Assembly (NCBI GenBank): GCA_023260355.1
Contig: JALQVJ010000036.1
Location: 1-8,367 of the forward strand
Source: Burkholderiaceae bacterium
GTDB taxonomy: Bacteria > Pseudomonadota > Gammaproteobacteria > Burkholderiales > Burkholderiaceae_C
Direction: 5' to 3'
DNA length: 8,367 bases
The position numbers and the translations under genes are program-made. Of this stretch, positions 1 through 6,575 are shown piece after piece (the stretch's first letter is position 1; each line of letters begins with the position of its first letter). The notes under the pieces were generated by a model that had not been told where the DNA came from, did no database searches, and saw only the letters and a list, made by a program, of their open reading frames with translations.

Positions 1-1607
1 CTGTCACTCGCCTCGCTGGCGTCCACCGCTTTGCTCACCATTGGCAATCTGCCCACCCAGCCTGATTGCGCACTTCCAGTGCTGTGTGCACGAAAAACGG
101 CTGCTGTTTCGCCACGCGCTGGCATGTGGGGCATGATTGCATTCAACGCGGCAACCACGCCCTGCGCACACCGCCGTGTGTGATCGCAAGCGAGCACCTG
201 GGCGCCAAGTCCCTCAACCAAAAATGCTGTCGCTTGCTGAAATACGCGTGGATCGGCGCGGCGGAACCGGTAGATGGACTGCTTCGGATCTCCAACGATG
301 AACACCCTCAAATGGCTGCCTGCGTCCGACCCCGCGTAGCTGCCTAGCCATGCTTGCAAGGCACGCCACTGCATTGGATTGGTATCTTGGAACTCATCAA
401 TGAGGATTTGAGTCAAACTCTGATCCAGCCGCTCCTGAATCCACGCAGACGCAGGCCCATCGGTCAGCAATGAGACCGCCACTGTCTCGAGATCTGCCAT
501 ATCGATCAAGCGGCGTTGCACTTTCAACTGGGTGTATGTGTCAATCAGCACCTTGGCAAGCCGGGACATGCGCAGTTGGTGATGAAAACAGGCCTCTTGG
601 TGCTTGAGTCTCGCCCATGAGTCCAGCCAATCTTGGGCACGCTCCAACACCTCTGGATCCACGGCACTCAGGCCCTGCACTTTGCGCTCACCATCTTTTT
701 TCCGCAAGATGCTCCACATCTTCGGAAAGTCTCTGTTTGTCAGCGCTGTTTCAAGTTTTGTAGCGTTCGCGATCGCCGAATCGGTTGGCTTTTTTTGCCC
801 TGCCTCGCCGCCCCGCCCCAATGACTTCGCCACCTCAAATAGGGCCTCGAGCAAGTCGGGCTCCGCATCCAAAACGGCGTCTCGATCGTGAACAGCTTGC
901 CAACGCGGCTCCACGTCGAGCGGCGCGCGCACACTGCTCTCAAGGACACCGTGTTCAGCCGCCAAACTCAGCTCCGAGCGCCAATCCAACGCATTCATCA
1001 GCGCGGCTTGTGTCGCACCTCGTCCCGCAGCTTCAACGGCTGCTCGAAAGTCGGCAATCAAGTCAGGCTCGGTTGACACGCGCTCGAGGAACAGGGGCCA
1101 AGCATCGTCCTTCAAAACTTGATCGTCTTCCAACAAATCGTATTGCGGTGGCAAACCCAAGCCTCGCAACGCCTCCATCGGCGCAAGGCGCACCAACTGT
1201 GCAAACCAACTGTGGAAGGTTTTGACCTGTACTTCACGCTCACTTTCGAGCAACCGCTGATAGACACCCCGCGCCTGCTCGATGGTCGATTGATCGAGCC
1301 CCTCCATGCCGCGCTGCTCAAGCGATAGCCGAATCTCAGCGTCTGTCGCCTGCGACCATTCCTGCAGCAATTGCATCAGGCGATTGCGCATCTCGGCTGC
1401 AGCCTTTTTGGTAAAGGTGATGGCCAAGATGCTGTCGGGGTCGGCTCCCTCGAGCAAAGCCCTGGCCATGCGAGCAACCAAGATCCAAGTCTTTCCCGCG
1501 CCCGCACAGGCCTCTACAACCGCGTGGCGTTGAGGGTGGCAAGCCACCTTGTAAAAATTCAAGGCCGTTTCCGGCTGGCCGTTGATCGCGTAGTTCAACG
1601 TGCTCAC
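1..1607 (-). CDS. UvrD/AddA-type ATP-dependent DNA helicase, 3' end outside the window
   Basis: Superfamily 1A helicase of the UvrD/RecB/AddA group, expected to unwind double-strand DNA ends during recombinational repair. About 535 codons are visible, open to the window edge; AddA/RecB relatives usually exceed 1,000 residues, so the second RecA-like domain and any C-terminal nuclease domain are not seen. Motifs in order: Walker A ACAGAGKT at residues 33-40; motif Ia ITFTKKAAAEMRNRL near residues 62-76; motif Ib VKTFHSWF; Walker B/DExx ILIDEFQDT with D404-E405; motif III GDPKQSIYRFRRADP from residue 439. The GTG start at 1607-1605 is chosen because it overlaps the TGA of the upstream nuclease gene (shared GTGA) and has a strong Shine-Dalgarno, GGGAGG, at 1620-1615, six or seven bases before it. 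This indicates translational coupling. The family is clear; whether it is strictly AddA cannot be settled without the C-terminus. Confidence 0.95.
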   Translation of the reverse strand, partial: MSTLNYAINGQPETALNFYKVACHPQRHAVVEACAGAGKTWILVARMARALLEGADPDSILAITFTKKAAAEMRNRLMQLLQEWSQATDAEIRLSLEQRGMEGLDQSTIEQARGVYQRLLESEREVQVKTFHSWFAQLVRLAPMEALRGLGLPPQYDLLEDDQVLKDDAWPLFLERVSTEPDLIADFRAAVEAAGRGATQAALMNALDWRSELSLAAEHGVLESSVRAPLDVEPRWQAVHDRDAVLDAEPDLLEALFEVAKSLGRGGEAGQKKPTDSAIANATKLETALTNRDFPKMWSILRKKDGERKVQGLSAVDPEVLERAQDWLDSWARLKHQEACFHHQLRMSRLAKVLIDTYTQLKVQRRLIDMADLETVAVSLLTDGPASAWIQERLDQSLTQILIDEFQDTNPMQWRALQAWLGSYAGSDAGSHLRVFIVGDPKQSIYRFRRADPRVFQQATAFLVEGLGAQVLACDHTRRCAQGVVAALNAIMPHMPARGETAAVFRAHSTGSAQSGWVGRLPMVSKAVDASEASD

Positions 1608-1620
1608 GACTCGACCTCCC
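1604..1620 (-). promoter_or_regulatory. Shine-Dalgarno and GTGA overlap coupling nuclease to helicase
   Basis: On the minus strand GGGAGG (1620-1615) lies just upstream of the helicase GTG (1607-1605), which overlaps the nuclease TGA (1606-1604) by four bases. The site lies inside the last nuclease codons. It decides the helicase start and implies that terminating ribosomes can re-initiate, giving matched amounts of two subunits. Confidence 0.85.
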
Positions 1621-4234
1621 AGTGGTCGCGCCGGCACAGCCCTCGAGCCATGCAGTAGTCACACGCCGGACTCTCCCCGAGCGGCTTCAGAACAGCGCCT
1701 TGTCGGATTTGCTGCCAGTCATGTTTGACCCGCGCTGTGATGTCGGCCGCGACTGCTGCGGCCTCTTTTTGTTCGACGCACTGGGTGCCGGGCTTGTCGG
1801 GGTCTTTGGCATAAAACGAGACGTTCAGGTATGCGGCGTGCCAGTCGGCGTCGACGCGGTTGCGGCGCCCCCACTCCTGCGCCAGTGCAACATAGAACGC
1901 CAGTTGCGTGTCCTCTAGCCCAGATTTCGCCTTTTTCTTGGTTTTATCCAAACTCTCGGTCTTGTAATCGAGCACCCAACCGGTGACGCCATCTGCACGC
2001 GCGTGCAAATCGATTCGGTCGATATCGCCGTGCATTTCTAAACCGTCACCCAAATCCAGTCCCACCCGCGTCTCAGTGCCGTGGACTCGGGCGCCACCCG
2101 CATGCCATTCTTGCCACCAGTCGATATAGCCGTCCCGGATCGGCGGCCAACTTGCCCAGTAAACGAGCATCGATGCATGGGACAAACCCAGCGCGGCTTC
2201 AGCGCGCTTGGCGCACTCATCCAAGTGGTCCTGCAACGCACGCCGTGTGGCGGGTTCTTGCCATGGGTCGCTGGCGTGAAAGTCTTGCAAAATTTTGTGC
2301 ACCCAAGATCCAAAATCTCGCGCTGACGCGACGTTCTCGGGCTCTTGCGAATCAGCCATTCCCAAAATATCCCGCGCAAAAAACTGATAAGGACAATCTC
2401 GCAAACGCTGATATCGGGTTGCCGACACCTTGCCCGGCATCAGTGCCACCTCGCTGTCATCCAGTTGGGGGGCTGAGGCATGGATGGCCTCGTGGCTCAG
2501 GGTGAGTTGCTCGGATGCGCTGGTTGAGAGCCCGAGGGCCGAACCGGCCGGTGGGGTCATGGTCGCCGCCTGCGCTCGCGCACGAAGCACCCAGACCGAT
2601 GGACCGAGGGCTTCTTGTCCCGCCTCGGTCCGCCAGCAAACCGTGGCGTTTGCCATGCGCAATGCCCCAAACCAGGCGGCACTGAACTGCTGAACCGCTT
2701 GGGATAAGTCTGGCAAGGCCAAGGCCATGCGGTGTGTTGCTGTCCAAGGTCCTGGCAACCTGGGAGCCGCTGGCATGCTCTGCGAATCACACCCGCACAG
2801 CACCAGCGCGTCGAATTCGCGATAGGCCAATTGCGCAAGCGGCACAACAGTGACGGCCGCTTGAGTGTGCGCGTCGGGCCTGAACGTCCCCCCTTCCGCC
2901 GCCGATCTGAGCCAGGCCAGATAGGCGGCCAAGGACATGCCTTGCCATCGGCGCGGCAAGTCCATGGGGTTTTGGCCACGCCAGCCCCACGTGTCCACCA
3001 ACTGCTCGCCTGCAGGGTCGGACTCCAACACAGACCAAAGGCCCAACGCACGCAAAGCCTCTGGCACATCCGCGCCCCATTGCGCCCAGGAGCGAGGCGC
3101 ATGCAACGCGTCCATCGCCTTTTTGAGCGCCTCCAGCGGCTCAATCAGCCCCTCTTGCCAGTGAGGTGCCCAGCGGCAGCGCTCACGCCAGCGAGCCAAC
3201 GCCAGCCGGTCTTGCGGCGACAACTGCGGGTTGACTTGCAACACAGCATCCACCCATTCACCCGCACTCGCCTGGGGCACGCCTGCCTGCAACACCGCCA
3301 AAACCCGCGCAGCTAGCCGTGATGTGGACAGCCGCCAGCCGGTTTCATCTCTGACAGAAACCCCTTGAAGTTCGAGCATGCCCACAATGCGGCGCACGAT
3401 GCCCCTGTCCAAGGCCACCAAGCCCACTTGGCGTCGCGCGCCGTTGACGTGTTGGATCACCGCAGATGCGGCCTCTAGTGCTTCGTCTTGGCTATCCACA
3501 CACGCCAGCCAATTGGTCACCAACGGTGCAATTCCGTGCGACGGCGGCGGCAACACGCGCGCGTGTCCTTGTGTCACCCACCGGTTCATCAATGCGTCCG
3601 CCAAAGGATCGCTGCTCCAGCCAGGGATCTGGCAAAGCATGGGTGTCTCGTCTGCCACATGCCGCTCCCACAGCACATCGCTGTGCCACGAAGACTGCCC
3701 AGCCCAAACAATTGCCAACTGCCGAACGACCGCATCCAAGCGCGCGACCCCACCGGCGTCTGCATGCATAGCACCCAACTGAGCGGCAGCCCACGCACTG
3801 CGGCTCTCCGGCGGCTGCGCTGCGGATACCCCCGCCAGACTGTGTGCCGCAGCAACCACTTGCTGCGCGAGGTGGTCAACCCAAGCCGGCTCGATGCGCA
3901 GCCCGTTGATGCGCTCCAGGAGTGACAGCGCCGTTGCCTGGTCAAAACCAGCGTTCATGGTGATGTCGCCGGCCCCAGTCACAGAGCCGCCAGACTGGTG
4001 GGCCCACTCGGATGTCGTGACAAAGCGGGGCATTTGGCCGTCTCCTGCCCAGGCAAGCCATGCGCGCTTGGCGGCCCACATCACCTGAGCGAAGGGCACG
4101 AGAACCACCACCCGACTGATGGGGATTTGGGTTGCTGCGGCTTCAGCTTGCAGGGCGCTGAATGTGGGGGTCCAGTCCCAGCAAGTCGGCGCAGCTGTCA
4201 AGTCGGCATCAGCGACAGTCACGCTTTCTGTCAC
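1604..4234 (-). CDS. AddB-like PD-(D/E)XK nuclease with iron-sulfur cysteine motif
   Basis: An 876-residue protein likely forming a helicase-nuclease complex with the UvrD/AddA-type product of the next gene to resect double-strand breaks. The C-terminal third carries a RecB/AddB-type nuclease core: H646 in [10 protein letters not shown]739 in GDIDRIDL, D756 and K758 in VLDYKTES, and Q777 in [10 protein letters not shown]. Cysteines C614 (RDCPYQFF), C858, C861 and C867 ([10 protein letters not shown]) match the C...CxxCx5C layout that holds a 4Fe-4S cluster in AddB. I see no Walker A in the N-terminal two thirds, so that part probably resembles an inactivated helicase, though AddB proteins are usually longer (about 1,100 residues). 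The start is GTG at 4234-4232, preceded by AAGGA at 4245-4241 with good spacing. It is first in a minus-strand operon, divergent from trxA, and its stop overlaps the helicase start by four bases. Confident on the nuclease family; the AddB assignment is by motif and context. Confidence 0.93.
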   Translation of the reverse strand: MTESVTVADADLTAAPTCWDWTPTFSALQAEAAATQIPISRVVVLVPFAQVMWAAKRAWLAWAGDGQMPRFVTTSEWAHQSGGSVTGAGDITMNAGFDQATALSLLERINGLRIEPAWVDHLAQQVVAAAHSLAGVSAAQPPESRSAWAAAQLGAMHADAGGVARLDAVVRQLAIVWAGQSSWHSDVLWERHVADETPMLCQIPGWSSDPLADALMNRWVTQGHARVLPPPSHGIAPLVTNWLACVDSQDEALEAASAVIQHVNGARRQVGLVALDRGIVRRIVGMLELQGVSVRDETGWRLSTSRLAARVLAVLQAGVPQASAGEWVDAVLQVNPQLSPQDRLALARWRERCRWAPHWQEGLIEPLEALKKAMDALHAPRSWAQWGADVPEALRALGLWSVLESDPAGEQLVDTWGWRGQNPMDLPRRWQGMSLAAYLAWLRSAAEGGTFRPDAHTQAAVTVVPLAQLAYREFDALVLCGCDSQSMPAAPRLPGPWTATHRMALALPDLSQAVQQFSAAWFGALRMANATVCWRTEAGQEALGPSVWVLRARAQAATMTPPAGSALGLSTSASEQLTLSHEAIHASAPQLDDSEVALMPGKVSATRYQRLRDCPYQFFARDILGMADSQEPENVASARDFGSWVHKILQDFHASDPWQEPATRRALQDHLDECAKRAEAALGLSHASMLVYWASWPPIRDGYIDWWQEWHAGGARVHGTETRVGLDLGDGLEMHGDIDRIDLHARADGVTGWVLDYKTESLDKTKKKAKSGLEDTQLAFYVALAQEWGRRNRVDADWHAAYLNVSFYAKDPDKPGTQCVEQKEAAAVAADITARVKHDWQQIRQGAVLKPLGESPACDYCMARGLCRRDHWEVES

Positions 4235-4260
4235 AATAAGTCCTTCATCTTTTCATCTCT

Positions 4261-4275
4261 TGCAACGCCGTTGCA
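4261..4275. repeat. Perfect 7+1+7 palindrome in the divergent promoter gap
   Basis: TGCAACG-C-CGTTGCA is a perfect inverted repeat in the 60-bp gap between the divergent nuclease and trxA starts, ending 19 bases before the trxA ATG. It has the shape of a dimeric regulator site, but it could also be a hairpin in the 5' untranslated region of either transcript. No regulator is recognisable from the sequence, and I could not find convincing -35/-10 pairs for either direction in the gap. Confidence 0.5.
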
Positions 4276-4294
4276 CCCACCCATAGGAAACCTC

Positions 4295-4627
4295 ATGGCC
4301 AGCGATTTGATCAAACACGTCTCTGACTCCAGTTTCGACACCGATGTGTTGAAGAGCGAAACCCCCGTACTCGTCGACTTCTGGGCCGAGTGGTGCGGCC
4401 CTTGCAAGATGATAGCCCCGATCCTTGACGAGATCGTGGGGACATACGAAGGCCGACTGAGTGTCGCCAAGATGAACGTCGACGACAACCGCGGCACACC
4501 AGCCCAGTTTGGCATCCGCGGTATCCCGACACTGATGTTGTTCAAGAACGGTGCATTGGCCGCGACCCAAGTGGGTGCTGTCAGCAAGTCGCAGTTGACC
4601 GCTTTCATCGACCAACACTTGGCTTGA
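4295..4627 (+). CDS. trxA: Thioredoxin 1
   Basis: Small cytoplasmic dithiol-disulfide oxidoreductase that reduces protein disulfides and is itself recycled by thioredoxin reductase with NADPH. The 110-residue product has the normal length and a single thioredoxin fold. Visible signatures are the active site WAEWCGPCK with redox cysteines C34 and C37, the buried D28 in VDFWA, and the cis-proline loop [11 protein letters not shown] with P78. There is no signal peptide. The start at 4295 gives the canonical N-terminus and has AGGA at 4285-4288, seven bases upstream. The same frame is open further upstream, but that extension is antisense to the nuclease gene and does not resemble thioredoxin. 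The gene is divergent from the nuclease/helicase pair and 184 bp upstream of rho. Confidence 0.97.
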   Translation: MASDLIKHVSDSSFDTDVLKSETPVLVDFWAEWCGPCKMIAPILDEIVGTYEGRLSVAKMNVDDNRGTPAQFGIRGIPTLMLFKNGALAATQVGAVSKSQLTAFIDQHLA

Positions 4628-4637
4628 CCTCTCGCGT

Positions 4638-4666
4638 GCCGCCGTGAACTGCGTGTTTGCGGCGGC
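4638..4666 (+). other. 12-pair hairpin downstream of trxA, overlapping the rho -35
   Basis: Positions 4638-4649 pair with 4655-4666 (GCCGCCGTGAAC with GTTTGCGGCGGC) as ten Watson-Crick and two G-T pairs around the loop TGCGT. It begins ten bases after the trxA stop. No T-run follows; the next bases are CAAAAATAT. It is therefore not a standard intrinsic terminator and more likely a 3'-end stabilising stem or part of a Rho-dependent end. The 3' arm contains the -35 hexamer of the rho promoter. Confidence 0.6.
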
Positions 4667-4686
4667 CAAAAATATCCCTCTATAAT
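4657..4686 (+). promoter_or_regulatory. Sigma-70 promoter of rho
   Basis: A perfect -10 TATAAT at 4681-4686 lies 18 bp downstream of TTGCGG (4657-4662), a 4/6 match to the -35 consensus. Transcription should start near 4693, giving a leader of about 120 bases before the rho ATG. The position and the quality of the -10 make this the best promoter in the window. It implies that rho is expressed independently of trxA. Confidence 0.75.
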
Positions 4687-4718
4687 TGCGCCACGCTGCC
4701 ATTACCTTGGCACTGCGT

Positions 4719-4769
4719 ATGCCGGGCACAGGCACTGTGACTCGAAGATCAATGGCTCACCAGCCTTGA
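4719..4769 (+). CDS. Possible 16-residue leader peptide upstream of rho
   Basis: A short ORF (ATG at 4719, TGA at 4767-4769) lies entirely in the predicted rho leader and encodes MPGTGTVTRRSMAHQP. Its stop is three bases before a C-rich, G-free tract. E. coli rho also has a short leader ORF (rhoL) in an autoregulated leader, which is why I list it. There is no convincing Shine-Dalgarno before the ATG, and an ORF this short can occur by chance. Confidence that it is translated is low. Confidence 0.2.
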   Translation: MPGTGTVTRRSMAHQP

Positions 4770-4772
4770 TAG

Positions 4773-4803
4773 CCTCCACACACTCCCTACATTTCCTCCA
4801 ACA
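4773..4803 (+). promoter_or_regulatory. C-rich, G-free tract in the rho leader, candidate rut site
   Basis: These 31 bases contain 16 C and no G, in an otherwise roughly balanced 60% GC region, and end just before the rho Shine-Dalgarno (AGGTG at 4803-4807). C-rich, G-poor unstructured RNA is the known loading signal for Rho, and E. coli rho is controlled by Rho-dependent attenuation in its own leader. The composition is seen directly; the role as a rut element for autogenous control is inference. Confidence 0.45.
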
Positions 4804-4811
4804 GGTGCGTC

Positions 4812-6074
4812 ATGCATTTATCTGAACTCACAGCCTTGCACGTGTCCGACGTGCTCAAGCAAGCCGAAGCACTCGAAATCGAGAACACCGGGCGCATGCG
4901 CAAGCAAGAGCTGATATTCGCCATCATCAAGAAGGCGGCCCGTGGTGGCGAACAGGTATTCGCAAGTGGCGTCCTTGAAGTGTTGCCGGATGGATTCGGG
5001 TTCCTGAGAGCGCCGGACAGCAGTTTCACGGCGTCCACCGACGACATCTACATTTCACCGAGCCAAATCCGCAGGTTCAACTTGCACACGGGCGACTTGG
5101 TTGAGGGAGAGGTTCGCACCCCCAAGGACGGCGAACGCTATTTGGCCCTGAACAAATTGGAGGCCATCAACGGCCTGCCACCAGAGGACAACAAGCACAA
5201 GATCATGTTTGAAAACCTCACGCCGCTGTTCCCCAAAGAGCAGATGCGTTTGGAACGAGACATCAAGTCCGAGGAAAACCTCACCGGTCGGATCATTGAC
5301 GTGATCGCACCAATCGGCAAGGGCCAACGCGCGTTGCTGGTGGCCCCACCCAAGAGCGGCAAGACCGTGATGATGCAACACATCGCGCATTCGATCGTCT
5401 CCAACAACCCCGACATCGAGTTGATCGTTCTGTTGGTAGACGAGCGCCCTGAAGAAGTGACCGAGATGCAGCGCACGGTGCGCGGGCAAGTGGTGGCCTC
5501 CACGTTTGACGAACCGGCTGCCCGCCACGTCCACGTGGCTGAAATGGTCATTGAGCGCGCCAAGCGCTTGGTCGAACTGAAAAAAGACGTGGTGATTCTG
5601 CTCGACTCCATCACGCGCTTGGCCAGGGCGTACAACAACGTGTTGCCCTCCTCCGGCAAGGTTTTGACCGGCGGTGTTGACGCCAACGCATTGCAACGAC
5701 CCAAGCGATTTTTCGGCGCGGCACGCAATGTCGAAGAAGGCGGATCACTCACCATCATCGCCACGGCCCTGATTGACACCGGCAGTCGCATGGACGAAGT
5801 GATCTTTGAAGAGTTCAAAGGAACCGGCAACTCCGAGGTCCATTTGGATCGCCGTTTGTATGAAAAACGCGTCTTCCCCTCGATCCAACTCAATCGAAGC
5901 GGCACACGCCGCGAAGAGTTGCTGCTCCAGCCGGAAATTCTCCAAAAAACGCGAATCCTCCGCCAATTCCTCTACAACATGGATGAAATTGAAGCGATGG
6001 AGCTGATTTTGAAGAACATGAAGGCCACAAAAAACAACAGCGAATTCTTCGACATGATGCGCCGCGGTGGCTGA
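4812..6074 (+). CDS. rho: Transcription termination factor Rho
   Basis: Hexameric RNA-dependent ATPase and 5'-3' RNA/DNA translocase that ends transcription at Rho-dependent sites and silences untranslated RNA. The 420-residue product is almost exactly the E. coli length (419) and is collinear with it. Seen in order: N-terminal helical Rho_N region (residues 1-45); cold-shock-like RNA-binding domain with GFGFLR at 61-66 and [13 protein letters not shown] at 77-89; Walker A APPKSGKT at 178-185; catalytic E211 in LLVDERPEE; Walker B VVILLDS at 260-266; Q-loop with K283 and [11 protein letters not shown]-loop GSRMDE with R326 where E. coli has K326, a basic-for-basic change; arginine finger R366 in NRSGTRREE. 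There is no Asn-rich or intrinsically disordered insertion. The ATG at 4812 follows AGGTG (4803-4807). The gene has its own promoter at 4657-4686 and a leader that suggests autoregulation. Confidence 0.99.
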   Translation: MHLSELTALHVSDVLKQAEALEIENTGRMRKQELIFAIIKKAARGGEQVFASGVLEVLPDGFGFLRAPDSSFTASTDDIYISPSQIRRFNLHTGDLVEGEVRTPKDGERYLALNKLEAINGLPPEDNKHKIMFENLTPLFPKEQMRLERDIKSEENLTGRIIDVIAPIGKGQRALLVAPPKSGKTVMMQHIAHSIVSNNPDIELIVLLVDERPEEVTEMQRTVRGQVVASTFDEPAARHVHVAEMVIERAKRLVELKKDVVILLDSITRLARAYNNVLPSSGKVLTGGVDANALQRPKRFFGAARNVEEGGSLTIIATALIDTGSRMDEVIFEEFKGTGNSEVHLDRRLYEKRVFPSIQLNRSGTRREELLLQPEILQKTRILRQFLYNMDEIEAMELILKNMKATKNNSEFFDMMRRGG

Positions 6075-6086
6075 GGCAGAAAAACC

Positions 6087-6095
6087 TGCGATAAT
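6087..6095 (+). promoter_or_regulatory. Extended -10 element, candidate rpmE2 promoter
   Basis: TGCGATAAT just after the rho stop matches an extended -10 (TGn followed by a 5/6 match to TATAAT). No good -35 lies 16-18 bp upstream, where only weak TGGCTG-like sequence is found; extended -10 promoters can work without one. Transcription would start near 6102 and give a leader of about 148 bases for rpmE2. Confidence 0.45.
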
Positions 6096-6103
6096 CAGAG
6101 GCT

Positions 6104-6120
6104 TTGACGGATTCCGTCAA
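6104..6120. repeat. Perfect 7+3+7 inverted repeat in the rho-rpmE2 gap
   Basis: TTGACGG-ATT-CCGTCAA is a perfect inverted repeat about nine bases downstream of the extended -10. It is not followed by a T-run on either strand, so it is not an intrinsic terminator for rho. It could be an operator overlapping the transcription start or the first hairpin of the rpmE2 leader RNA. It does not resemble the A/T-rich Zur box known upstream of zinc-regulated type B L31 genes elsewhere. Confidence 0.5.
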
Positions 6121-6140
6121 GACAACCGTTGAATCACCCC

Positions 6141-6224
6141 AGCCAGGTTTCCAAGGAAGCTTTGGCTTGTAGCAACCGCGAAAAGTGCGGCAAGTTTGTC
6201 CCGAGAGGGGCCCGAGCCGAGGGC
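6141..6224 (+). ncRNA. Structured 5' leader of rpmE2 (candidate cis-regulatory RNA)
   Basis: Four consecutive hairpins can be drawn by hand. Positions 6141-6151 pair with 6156-6167 (11 pairs, one bulge, loop CAAG); 6176-6179 with 6187-6190 (CCGC/GCGG); 6200-6202 with 6207-6209 around a GAGA tetraloop; 6210-6213 with 6221-6224 (GCCC/GGGC). Together with the inverted repeat at 6104-6120 this fills most of the gap before the rpmE2 Shine-Dalgarno. Leader RNAs bound by L31 are known as families in several other bacterial groups. Whether this is one, or ordinary GC-rich folding, is undecided. Confidence 0.3.
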
Positions 6225-6249
6225 TAGCGCAACCCAAAAAGGTCAGAAA

Positions 6250-6504
6250 ATGAAAGAAGGCATCCACCCCAATTACCGCGAAGTGTGTTTCGTGGACCAG
6301 TCCAACGGGTTTCAGTTTGTGACCCGCTCTTGCGTGAATGCACGCGAGACGATCAAGCTGGACGACGGCCGCGAGCTGCCCTTGTTCAAGCTCGAGACCT
6401 CTTCTGAGTCACACCCCTTCTACACGGGCACTCAAAAGAGCGTGGACAGCATGGGCGGTCGTGTGGAAAAATTCCGCAACCGTTACGCACGCTTCAGCAA
6501 GTAA
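6250..6504 (+). CDS. rpmE2: 50S ribosomal protein L31, type B
   Basis: Component of the large ribosomal subunit at the central protuberance, bridging to the small subunit. The 84-residue protein begins [17 protein letters not shown] and contains [10 protein letters not shown] and [13 protein letters not shown], typical of type B L31. Only two cysteines (C13, C28) are present and no CxxC zinc-binding pair, so this is the zinc-independent paralogue type; no type A copy is visible here. I chose the ATG at 6250, which gives the family N-terminus and has AAAGGT at 6237-6242. An upstream in-frame TTG at 6196 would add an unsupported extension through the structured leader. The gene lies 175 bp after rho and ends before a strong terminator. 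Confidence 0.97.
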   Translation: MKEGIHPNYREVCFVDQSNGFQFVTRSCVNARETIKLDDGRELPLFKLETSSESHPFYTGTQKSVDSMGGRVEKFRNRYARFSK

Positions 6505-6512
6505 AGCCAGCC

Positions 6513-6528
6513 AGGCTCACAAGAGCCT
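6513..6528 (+). other. Short hairpin between the rpmE2 stop and its terminator
   Basis: AGGCTC (6513-6518) pairs perfectly with GAGCCT (6523-6528) around the loop ACAA. It begins nine bases after the rpmE2 stop and is not followed by a T-run. It may add 3'-end stability to the rpmE2 message or be incidental. Confidence 0.35.
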
Positions 6529-6539
6529 TGCGCTTGAGG

Positions 6540-6570
6540 AAACAGCCGGTTCACCCGGCTGTTTTCATTT
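6540..6570 (+). terminator. Intrinsic terminator of rpmE2
   Basis: AACAGCCGG (6541-6549) pairs perfectly with CCGGCTGTT (6555-6563) around the loop TTCAC, with one more A-T pair at 6540/6564, and is followed by the T-rich tract TTTTCATTT. GC-rich stem, small loop and T-run are all present. It lies 36 bases after the rpmE2 stop and directly precedes the membrane protein gene, so that gene should not be co-transcribed efficiently with rpmE2. Confidence 0.88.
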
Positions 6571-6575
6571 GAGGT

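Noticed and set aside
930..950. Apparent frameshift in the helicase gene in this GC-repeat stretch
   Set aside because: A first reading seemed to lose frame at a GCGCGCGC run, but recounting base by base shows a continuous frame from 1607 to 1. The change was a reading error of mine.
2557..3316. Two open frames of about 195 codons, one on each strand, inside the nuclease gene
   Set aside because: Both have Arg/Cys/Trp-rich or His/Gln-rich composition typical of out-of-frame reading and overlap a nuclease gene whose own frame is intact throughout.
4231..4248. Five-codon upstream ORF (ATG at 4248, TGA overlapping the nuclease GTG) on the minus strand
   Set aside because: It could in principle couple translation to the nuclease start, but it has no Shine-Dalgarno and is too short to distinguish from chance.
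3998..4294. N-terminal extension of about 99 codons in frame with trxA
   Set aside because: It lies antisense to the nuclease coding region, does not resemble thioredoxin, and the internal ATG at 4295 has a Shine-Dalgarno and gives the canonical 110-residue protein.
6104..6134. TTGACG with TTGAAT as a second rpmE2 promoter
   Set aside because: The -10 matches only 4/6 and the spacer is 19 bp. The TTGACG is explained better as one arm of the inverted repeat.
6196..6249. TTG-initiated N-terminal extension of L31
   Set aside because: The family N-terminus starts at MKEGIHPNY; the added residues are non-homologous and come from leader sequence that looks structured. The ATG at 6250 has a good ribosome binding site.
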